From Zetaproteobacteria bacterium (GTDB lineage: Bacteria; Pseudomonadota; Zetaproteobacteria; Mariprofundales; Mariprofundaceae): a stretch of DNA of 13,961 nucleotides. The DNA is taken from contig JAJRTX010000202.1 in the NCBI GenBank assembly GCA_021545665.1, positions 1-13,961 of the forward strand, given 5' to 3'. The position numbers and the translations under genes were made by a program. This document shows positions 7,352 through 13,961 of this stretch, piece after piece; positions within the stretch are counted from its first letter, which is position 1; every line of letters begins with the position of its first letter. The notes under the pieces were generated by a model. The model saw only the letters and a program-made list of their open reading frames with translations, was not told the DNA's origin and did no database searches.

Positions 7352-10300
7352 ATGCCGCACCGCATGACTCAAGTTCCAAACCAACAGACAAAGACAGGAC
7401 TAGCCTGGCAACTGTCACAACTGGCCAGATCAGACAAACTGGTCATCTGGATTTGTCCCGATCTGCGCTCCTATCGCCAGCTGGTTGAAGAACTGGCTTT
7501 CTTTTTACAGGATGAACCTGAATGCTTGTGGCGTTTCCCGGCTTGGGAAGTGCTGCCCTATGATCGTGTTTCCCCGCATCACGGCATCGTTGGTGAACGC
7601 TTTGTCACACTGGGTCGCCTGCTGGCCACACCCAATCCAACAGGGCTGCTGCTCACCGCTCTGCCCGCCTGGCTGCAACGTATCGCACCACAGCAATCTG
7701 TTGCCGCTCATGTCTGGCAGCTCAAGCTCGGCATGACGCTGGATATCAGCACGCTTAAATCCAGATTATCTGAAGCTGGCATGGTGGCAGCCGAGCGCGT
7801 TCTTGCTAGCGGCGAATTTGCCAGCCGGGGCGGCCTGTTTGACATTTGGCCTGCCACCGAAATAACACCATTGCGCATTGATCTGTTCGGTGATGATATT
7901 GAATCGATTCGCCGCTTTGATCCGGAAAGCCAGCGCTCAGGTGAAGAACTTGCTGCTTTCACTTCAGTGCCGGTACGCGAGATCATTCTTGATAATCAGG
8001 GGCAGGAAATATTCATCGCCGCTTTCCGCGCCCGCTTTCCGCAACATCGCAAACATCCGATGTTGGCCGCTGTTCAGGCCGGACGCCCACACCCCGGTAT
8101 CGAAGCACTGTTACCACTTGCTTATGAACAGACAGCGCAACTGGCTGACTATCTGCCGGATAGCGCCATAATTTTTTCTGAAGTCGATATTGAAACGCAT
8201 AGATTGGCCTTTGCCGGGCAGGTAAGGGCGCAATTCGAAATGGTTCGGGCCAGCTCGGAACCCACCATCAGTCCGCAGGAACTATTTGCCACTGAAACAG
8301 CGGTAAAGGCACAAACACTCACCCCTTATGCTATTGAACAAGCCGTATCTATCCATAACTTTGGCCAGCAACAACCATTGCATGCCATGCGTGAAGCATT
8401 GCAGGAAAAACTGGATCAGGGCTGGAAAATAAGATTGATCGCGCATGGACCGGGTCAGCAGGAACGCATGCTTGAGACCTGTGAAGAGCTGTCAGATCAT
8501 ATTCCACTGACTGATTGCCTGCAGCAAAACACTGATGAATTGATGACATCCACAATCGGCTATCTCGATACAGGTTTTGCCATCCCTGATCAAAAACTGC
8601 TGCTGCTCACCGGACGCGAACTGCTTGGACAGCGCCTGCCGCGCAAACGCAGTCGCAGTACAACTGTGTTGCGCGCAGATATTTTCACCACGCTGGCCGA
8701 ATTGAAACCGGGCAGCCCGGTTGTGCATGAGGATCATGGCATAGGCCGTTATCAGGGCCTTGAAACCATTGGTGATGATGATGGCGATGAAAAACAATTC
8801 GCCGATTTCATTAAAATAGAATATGCCGACAAAACCCATATTTTCTTGCCTGTTGAAGAGCTGGCCCGTCTGCACCGGTATAGCGGTGATGAATCGCCAA
8901 AGTTGAATAAACTGGGCTCTGAAAAATGGAAACGCACCCGTGAGCGCGTTAAACGCGACCTGCTGTCCATGGCCAGTGAACTGATCGAAGTCGAGGCCAG
9001 ACGCAGCCAGAACACCCGCCCGCCCTGTCAGTTGCAGGGCTTATTAAAAGACTCCTATGAGGAGTTTGCCGCCCGTTTCCCGTTTGAAGAAACTGATGAT
9101 CAGATCGAAGCGATAGATGCTGTGCTTGCCGATCTGGGCCGTGAGCGCCCGATGGATCGGCTTATCTGCGGTGATGTCGGCTTCGGCAAAACGGAAGTGG
9201 CCATGCGGGCGGCTTTCGTGGTGGCCGAATCAGGACGCCAGGTTGCCGTGCTGACCCCGACCACAGTGCTGGCCAATCAGCATTACAGCAGCTTTTCTGA
9301 TCGCTTTGCCGGAACGGCTCTGAAAGTGGAACTCATTTCCCGCTTACAGGGAAAAAAGGCCAGCGAGCGCATCAGCAGCGAACTGGAAAATGGTAAAATC
9401 CGCATTATTATCGGCACCCACAGATTGCTTTCCGATGTGTTCCGGTTTGCCGATCTGGGCATGGTGATTGTCGATGAAGAACAGCGCTTCGGTGTTAAAC
9501 ACAAACAGAAGCTGAAAGCCATGCATGCCAGTGTAGATCTGTTGACTCTGACCGCTACGCCCATTCCGCGCACTCTGCATCAGACACTGTCCGGCCTGCG
9601 CACGGCATCGATTATCAGCACGCCTCCGGCCGAGCGTGAAGCAATTCGCACCATGGTCAGCAGCTTTGATCCTCATATTGCCAATGAAGCGATCCGCCGT
9701 GAACTGTATCGTGGCGGCCAGATTTATTATCTGCATAACCATGTCAAAAGCATCGAACGCATAACAGCACGCTTGCGAGAGGATGTGCCGGAGGCTGAAA
9801 TCGGCATTGCCCACGGCCAGATGCCACCGGCTGAGCTGGATCGGCAGATGATGGCTTTTTACGAAGGACGATTACATATCCTGGTCTGTACCACGATTGT
9901 GGAATCCGGACTGGATGTGCCCAATGCCAATACGTTGATTGTCGAACGCGCCGATCTGCTTGGTCTGTCGCAATTACATCAGATTCGCGGCCGTATTGGC
10001 CGCAGCCATCGCCAGGCTTATGCCTATCTGTTTACCCCGGATGAACGGGCCATGACCCCGGTTGCACGTGAACGCCTGCAGGCCATTGCCGAACATTCGG
10101 AGCTCGGCGCCGGATTCCTGCTGGCCAGACAGGACATGGAAATTCGCGGTGCCGGCAATCTGCTGGGCGCTGAACAAAGCGGTAGAATCGAGGAAATCGG
10201 CCTCGATATGTATATGGACATGCTTTCCGATGCTGTGGCCGAGGCCAGAGGTGAAATGCCAAAAACAGCACAGCAGCTCGATATGTACCTGGGTATCAAT

Positions 10301-10732
10301 GCCATTCTACCGCCAGATTATGTACCGCAACCGGGTGAACGGCTGAATCTGTATCGGCGCATCGCCCGCGCTGAGGATGATCATCAGATCACCCTGTTGT
10401 TCGAGGAAATGACCGACCGCTTTGGCCGCATGCCGGATGAGGCCAGACATTGCCTTGAGAGTGCGCGCATCCGCTGGCGCGGCCAGGTCTTGCGATTATC
10501 AGCGATCAAAGCCGGAGCACAAAGCATGCGTTTCAACTTTACCGCTGATTCTCCCATTGAACCAGCATCCCTGTTTGCCCGCGTTCAGTCCGAGTCGAAT
10601 CGTTTTCGTCTGACCCCGGATGGTAATCTCACCCTGCTTGGGCTGCCGGATGATTCCCGGCAGGCTCTTCATGACTGTGTTGCCTTTCTTGATTCACTGC
10701 TTAAGGGTGTAACTCTGAATTTACATGAATAA
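7352..10732 (+). CDS. mfd: Transcription-repair coupling factor
   Basis: ATP-driven DNA translocase that pushes stalled RNA polymerase off damaged templates and recruits UvrA. The 1126 residues (E. coli 1148) show the UvrB-like N-terminal module (ICPD, W.VLPYDR.SPH, GEFASRGGLFDIWP). The RNA polymerase-interacting domain is at about 450-535 (PVVHEDHGIGRYQGL). The RecG-like translocase has Walker A GDVGFGKTEVA at 607 on, DEEQRFG at 708 on, TATPIPRTL, and VCTTIVESGLDVPNANT followed by QIRGRIGRS. The C-terminal D7 domain contains LPPDYVP and R.NLYRRIA. The start is uncertain. ATG 7352, ATG 7364 and TTG 7337 are all in frame after a stop at 7325-7327, and none has a good ribosome binding site, so I use 7352. 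It is divergent from purB, and serB follows about 100 bases later. Confidence 0.97.
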   Translation: MPHRMTQVPNQQTKTGLAWQLSQLARSDKLVIWICPDLRSYRQLVEELAFFLQDEPECLWRFPAWEVLPYDRVSPHHGIVGERFVTLGRLLATPNPTGLLLTALPAWLQRIAPQQSVAAHVWQLKLGMTLDISTLKSRLSEAGMVAAERVLASGEFASRGGLFDIWPATEITPLRIDLFGDDIESIRRFDPESQRSGEELAAFTSVPVREIILDNQGQEIFIAAFRARFPQHRKHPMLAAVQAGRPHPGIEALLPLAYEQTAQLADYLPDSAIIFSEVDIETHRLAFAGQVRAQFEMVRASSEPTISPQELFATETAVKAQTLTPYAIEQAVSIHNFGQQQPLHAMREALQEKLDQGWKIRLIAHGPGQQERMLETCEELSDHIPLTDCLQQNTDELMTSTIGYLDTGFAIPDQKLLLLTGRELLGQRLPRKRSRSTTVLRADIFTTLAELKPGSPVVHEDHGIGRYQGLETIGDDDGDEKQFADFIKIEYADKTHIFLPVEELARLHRYSGDESPKLNKLGSEKWKRTRERVKRDLLSMASELIEVEARRSQNTRPPCQLQGLLKDSYEEFAARFPFEETDDQIEAIDAVLADLGRERPMDRLICGDVGFGKTEVAMRAAFVVAESGRQVAVLTPTTVLANQHYSSFSDRFAGTALKVELISRLQGKKASERISSELENGKIRIIIGTHRLLSDVFRFADLGMVIVDEEQRFGVKHKQKLKAMHASVDLLTLTATPIPRTLHQTLSGLRTASIISTPPAEREAIRTMVSSFDPHIANEAIRRELYRGGQIYYLHNHVKSIERITARLREDVPEAEIGIAHGQMPPAELDRQMMAFYEGRLHILVCTTIVESGLDVPNANTLIVERADLLGLSQLHQIRGRIGRSHRQAYAYLFTPDERAMTPVARERLQAIAEHSELGAGFLLARQDMEIRGAGNLLGAEQSGRIEEIGLDMYMDMLSDAVAEARGEMPKTAQQLDMYLGINAILPPDYVPQPGERLNLYRRIARAEDDHQITLLFEEMTDRFGRMPDEARHCLESARIRWRGQVLRLSAIKAGAQSMRFNFTADSPIEPASLFARVQSESNRFRLTPDGNLTLLGLPDDSRQALHDCVAFLDSLLKGVTLNLHE

Positions 10733-10831
10733 TAACGGTCATATTATTTTTACGGTTTAATCTTGATTGTTTTTGAACTGCGCTAAATGGATGCCATTAA
10801 CCAAATCAGGACACACGGGAATAACATCACC

Positions 10832-11917
10832 ATGCTAAATAATTTTCTACTGCCACCGGACTTTGATTTACCCATCGCAGTTAAATCGCCGATTTTCGCT
10901 ACGCCGGGTGATGGTAAGCTGCTGGTTTGCAGCACCCATGACGCCTACCGATTGCGCTGTCATTATCAGTGTGACACATTGCAGGAAGTGCAAATGCGCA
11001 CCCGCATGGCAGGCGCAAGGCTGGATATCTGGCAGAGCGATATGGAAGCAGCGCATATGAACGCCCACATTCATGGTTGTGAAAACTTCAATATTTTCAA
11101 AGAAATTTGTGAATCATTGGTGCTGGAGCGTATTGGCATCCTGCAGGTCAGCGGATCTGATAATCATTGCAATATGCTGCTCACAGGTGCCTGCGATGCC
11201 AGAACCATGACCATGCGACTGCGTCCGCTGGCTGAACGGCTGAATGTCGATATTGCTATCACCGCCCTGCCGCCCACACCGCGCCTCTCTCAACCCGGCC
11301 TGTTACTGATGGATATGGATTCGACTCTCATCCAGTGTGAATGCATCGATGAAATCGCTGACTTTATGGGTATCAAGGAACAGGTCGCGGTGATCACCCA
11401 GCTTTCGATGGAGGGCAAGCTTGATTTTGTTGCCTCCTTTACCGAACGCGTCAAACTACTGAAAGGCCTCGATGCGAGGGTATTGCAACAGGTGCTCGAC
11501 GAACGTATCCGGCTCACCGATGGCGCCGAAGAGCTGATCAAAGGTTTGCAGGCTCACGGCTGGAAAACCGGCCTGGTTTCAGGCGGTTTTACTTTTTATA
11601 CCAGCCATTTCGAGAAATTACTGAAACTCGATTTTTCCCTTGGCAATCAACTGGAAATCATCGACGGCAAACTGACCGGAGATTTCATCGGTGACATCAT
11701 CGATGCCAAACGTAAACGCGCTGCCCTGTTGTCCAAAGCCGAAGAGTGGAATATCCCGATAGCGCAAACCATCGCCATCGGTGACGGTGCCAATGATCTG
11801 CCCATGATTGAAACCGCAGGCATGGGTATCGCCTTCCACGCCAAACCCAGAGTAAGAGAACTGGCCCCCTACGCCCTGACCCACGGCGGTCTGGACCGCA
11901 CCCTCGACCTGCTTTAA
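10832..11917 (+). CDS. serB: Phosphoserine phosphatase
   Basis: Dephosphorylates O-phosphoserine in the last step of serine synthesis. The C-terminal half is a HAD-type phosphatase. Motif I is DMDSTLI, with nucleophile Asp161 and acid Asp163. It is followed by the substrate Glu in ECIDEIA, motif II VSGGF (249-253), a Lys near 295 and motif III IGDGANDLPM (316-325). The N-terminal 150 residues resemble the regulatory region of long proteobacterial SerB proteins, with weak ACT-like character. Length is 361 from the ATG at 10832, where a poor GGGA lies about 11 bases upstream. The frame also opens at ATG 10787 (376 residues) without any ribosome binding site, so the start is uncertain. It may share the mfd transcript, since no clear terminator separates them. 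Confidence 0.95.
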   Translation: MLNNFLLPPDFDLPIAVKSPIFATPGDGKLLVCSTHDAYRLRCHYQCDTLQEVQMRTRMAGARLDIWQSDMEAAHMNAHIHGCENFNIFKEICESLVLERIGILQVSGSDNHCNMLLTGACDARTMTMRLRPLAERLNVDIAITALPPTPRLSQPGLLLMDMDSTLIQCECIDEIADFMGIKEQVAVITQLSMEGKLDFVASFTERVKLLKGLDARVLQQVLDERIRLTDGAEELIKGLQAHGWKTGLVSGGFTFYTSHFEKLLKLDFSLGNQLEIIDGKLTGDFIGDIIDAKRKRAALLSKAEEWNIPIAQTIAIGDGANDLPMIETAGMGIAFHAKPRVRELAPYALTHGGLDRTLDLL

Positions 11918-11948
11918 AACCAGCCTGAGCAGAATATCGGATGAATTA

Positions 11949-11982
11949 AAACTGAGCTAAAGCAATGCATAGCTGAAAGTTT
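11949..11982 (+). other. Imperfect hairpin between serB and sppA
   Basis: AAACT (11949-11953) with AGCT (11955-11958) can pair with AGCT (11971-11974) and AGTTT (11978-11982), with a small internal loop and a 12-base apical loop. It lies between converging genes, where a bidirectional terminator is expected, but there is no T run and the stem is rich in A-T pairs. The rest of the 100-base gap shows nothing else. Confidence 0.2.
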
Positions 11983-12017
11983 AGTCAAAGGTGACGTGTA
12001 GGCATGGATCGCGTTAT

Positions 12018-13856
12018 TTATTCTACCCGCAGGTTACAGATGGCAAAAATGCCCGGCTGTCCGGCAGAGATGCCAATCCACTGTGATAGCTGCCCCACGT
12101 TTTTCAGCCATATTGTGGATGCTGAAAACCCAGTGTACGACAGCAATTGATTGCTGGCCTGACGGATAAAACCAGAAATAGATGTATCCGCATTGCCGAA
12201 TAATTCTGCTAAAATGATGTCTTTCAGCTTCTGTGGCGGGCGAATCCAGACTTTATCATAATGTTCACCAAGTCCGGCCCGTTTTGCTGCTGCAACCACC
12301 GCTTCATCAAAGCCACCAAGATGATCGACCAGCCCCAGTTTTTTTGCCTCCAGCCCTGTCCATACCCGACCCTCAGCCAGTTTTGCTACTTGATCTTCAG
12401 AGATATTCCGGCCCTCGGATACAATATTCAGGAAACGCCCATAGATATACTGAATCGATAACTGCATGACTTTAGCCAGTTCAGGCGGTAATTGCCGGTC
12501 TGCCCGGATTCCTCCTGCTACCAGAGTTGTTCCTATTCCATCGGTATGTACACCCAGTTTCTCAAGGCTCTGTTCGACATCAGCGAGTATGGCGTAAGCA
12601 CCAATCGAACCGGTAATGGTGGTTGCGGCAGCCCAGATTTCATCGGCAGGCGCAGCTATCCAGTAACCTCCGGATGCAGCCATAGCGCCCATCGAAACTA
12701 CAACCGGTTTGCCTGTTTTCTTCAGGCGCAGGATTTCGGAACGAATGGCTTCCGAAGCCGGGGCACTGCCACCGGGGCTGTCTATGCGCAGCACAACGGC
12801 TTTTATCTTCTCATCCTCTCGAGCCTGCTTAAGCATCTGTGCCATGGTTTTGCTGCCTACCGAACCGGGCGGCAATTCACCATCCAGAATCATGCCACTG
12901 GCGGTGATAATACCAATCTGATTTTCAGATACAGGCTCAGTGTCACCGTTAACGGCCTGCAGGTAATCATGAAACGTGATAGATCGATAATCACCGCTGA
13001 CTCCAAGTGCGCTGGCAATATAGTTTTCAATTTCACCTTCATGAGCCAGTGTATCTACAAGACCTTCAGCCTTTACCAGTTCGGCCATGTTGCCATTATA
13101 TTCAGCCAGATATATTGATGGTTGATCAAGCACGGTCTGAATGCGCTGTGCCTTGATCTGGCGCATTTCGGCCAGATCATTTTTGTATGCCGACCACAGC
13201 GTATCCAGCAGCAATCGATTGGATATCCTGTCGGCATCAGACATGTTGTTGCGAACCATGGGTTCAGCTGCAGCTTTATATTCGCCTGCCCGGAATAATT
13301 GAACATTGATATGTAATTTAGCCAGTGCATCCTTGATATAGTTGCGGTAAATACTGAAGCCTTGCAGAGCTACAACGCCCAGTGGATTAAGGAATACCTG
13401 ATCTGCTGCCGCAGCCAGATAATATTGGGATTGTGTGTAGTTCGGCCCTGTGGCGATAACGCGTTTACCGGAAGCTTTAAATGTATAAATAGCTCGGCGT
13501 AATTCCTGAAGCTGGGGCAGTGAAGTATGATCCATTCCATCCAGTTTCAGCACCATCAGGCGAATGCGTTCATCTGTAGCTGCCAGTTCCATACTATGGA
13601 TCAGGTCATGCAAACGAGTTTGATGGCGGGATGCAAGCCCCATCTGTAGAGGCAATATTTCAGTGGAGGGTAACTCCAGCTCTTCAACAATCTTACCTGT
13701 TGGATTGACAACCAGAGCAGCATGATCAGGCACACCGGGTTGTTCGGTCAGAAGCGCCGCGATAATGACAAACAAGATCAACACGAACAGCATATTGACC
13801 AGAATCCGGCGCAGTTGATCCAGCCAATGAAATAGAGATGAAATAATAGCTTTCAT
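12018..13856 (-). CDS. sppA: Signal peptide peptidase SppA, 67K (protease IV) type
   Basis: Inner-membrane serine protease that degrades signal peptides left after protein export. The 612 residues match the long E. coli form (618). One membrane helix lies at about 22-36 near the N-terminus, followed by two tandem SppA-fold halves. The catalytic Lys194 sits in the first half (RAGEYKAAAEPMVRNNMSD). The catalytic Ser395 sits in the second half (MAASGGYWIAAPAD), after IDSPGGSAPASE and before TTITGSIGAYA. This is the same split Lys/Ser dyad as E. coli Lys209/Ser409. The ATG at 13856 has AAAGGA about eight bases upstream. The gene converges on serB. A 19-base dyad lies about 50 bases upstream and may affect its expression. 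Confidence 0.96.
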   Translation of the reverse strand: MKAIISSLFHWLDQLRRILVNMLFVLILFVIIAALLTEQPGVPDHAALVVNPTGKIVEELELPSTEILPLQMGLASRHQTRLHDLIHSMELAATDERIRLMVLKLDGMDHTSLPQLQELRRAIYTFKASGKRVIATGPNYTQSQYYLAAAADQVFLNPLGVVALQGFSIYRNYIKDALAKLHINVQLFRAGEYKAAAEPMVRNNMSDADRISNRLLLDTLWSAYKNDLAEMRQIKAQRIQTVLDQPSIYLAEYNGNMAELVKAEGLVDTLAHEGEIENYIASALGVSGDYRSITFHDYLQAVNGDTEPVSENQIGIITASGMILDGELPPGSVGSKTMAQMLKQAREDEKIKAVVLRIDSPGGSAPASEAIRSEILRLKKTGKPVVVSMGAMAASGGYWIAAPADEIWAAATTITGSIGAYAILADVEQSLEKLGVHTDGIGTTLVAGGIRADRQLPPELAKVMQLSIQYIYGRFLNIVSEGRNISEDQVAKLAEGRVWTGLEAKKLGLVDHLGGFDEAVVAAAKRAGLGEHYDKVWIRPPQKLKDIILAELFGNADTSISGFIRQASNQLLSYTGFSASTIWLKNVGQLSQWIGISAGQPGIFAICNLRVE

Positions 13857-13904
13857 AATATGATCCTTTTATCTGTCTGAGTCTAAACACCCTGATAGTA
13901 GCAG

Positions 13905-13923
13905 TGTTGTTTGGCAAACAACA
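13905..13923. promoter_or_regulatory. 19-base dyad upstream of sppA, possible operator
   Basis: TGTTGTTT (13905-13912) and AAACAACA (13916-13923) form a perfect eight-base inverted repeat around GGC. There is no T run on either side, so it looks more like a protein-binding site than a terminator. It overlaps the -35 of a possible rightward promoter and lies about 50 bases upstream of the sppA start, so it could govern both directions. No regulator is identified. Confidence 0.4.
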
Positions 13924-13934
13924 TCACGTATAGT
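13907..13934 (+). promoter_or_regulatory. Possible rightward promoter at the window edge
   Basis: TTGTTT (13907-13912) and TATAGT (13929-13934, five of six to the -10 consensus) are 16 bases apart. An ATG at 13941 opens MQANITP to the end of the window, but it has no ribosome binding site and lies too close to the -10 for a normal leader. The promoter, if real, serves a gene mainly beyond the window. Confidence 0.3.
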
Positions 13935-13961
13935 GCCGCCATGCAGGCAAACATCACACCA

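Noticed and set aside
8492..8875. Minus-strand frame of 127 codons inside mfd
   Set aside because: It is opposite a continuous, motif-verified mfd frame and has no start signals or known domain.
10733..10831. Terminator or riboswitch between mfd and serB
   Set aside because: The stretch is rich in A and T, but no stem of more than four pairs was found by eye.
12492..13118. Plus-strand frame of 208 codons inside sppA
   Set aside because: It is the antisense of a certain sppA with both catalytic residues, and its composition is typical of a shadow.

Overview
The window reads as chromosomal core DNA of a Gram-negative proteobacterium, most likely gamma- or zetaproteobacterial. The reasons are the E. 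coli-like PurB, the long 67K-type SppA, the coaBC-dut order, an SppA that implies an inner membrane and periplasm, and a PilP-like type IV pilus protein. I cannot name the genus from sequence alone. No rRNA or tRNA genes and no CRISPR array were seen.

Left edge (1-448): a small graveyard of insertion sequences. It holds the 3' end of an IS630-family element (right end in a CTAG target at 138-141), the 5' stub of an unknown ORF cut by that element, a scrap of an IS5-type transposase, and the N-terminal helix-turn-helix plus outer end of an IS30-family element. The IS30 end lies directly against the stop codon of nth.

Minus-strand cluster (449-3958): transcription order is bcp, coaBC, dut, a pilP-like gene, nth. 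bcp/coaBC and coaBC/dut overlap at TGATG and ATGA, so these three are almost certainly one operon, joining peroxide defence, coenzyme A synthesis and dUTP hydrolysis. pilP-like and nth follow in the same direction after short gaps. CoaBC carries an apparent extra stretch of roughly 25 residues encoded by DNA with two perfect or near-perfect palindromes.

Divergent from bcp is ispH (4172-5101), with a repeated Shine-Dalgarno tract and a GTG start. It is followed at 34 bases by an unrecognised two-helix membrane protein. purB (minus) converges on that pair and is divergent from mfd (plus). serB follows mfd, and sppA (minus) converges on serB. Upstream of sppA, at the right edge, lies a 19-base dyad overlapping a possible rightward promoter.

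The genes are mostly housekeeping: DNA repair (nth, mfd, dut), isoprenoid, purine, serine and CoA synthesis, and envelope proteolysis. The unusual points are the IS remnants, the orphan pilP-like gene, the palindromic insert in coaBC, the repeated ribosome binding site of ispH, and the unknown membrane protein. No new multi-gene system is evident.
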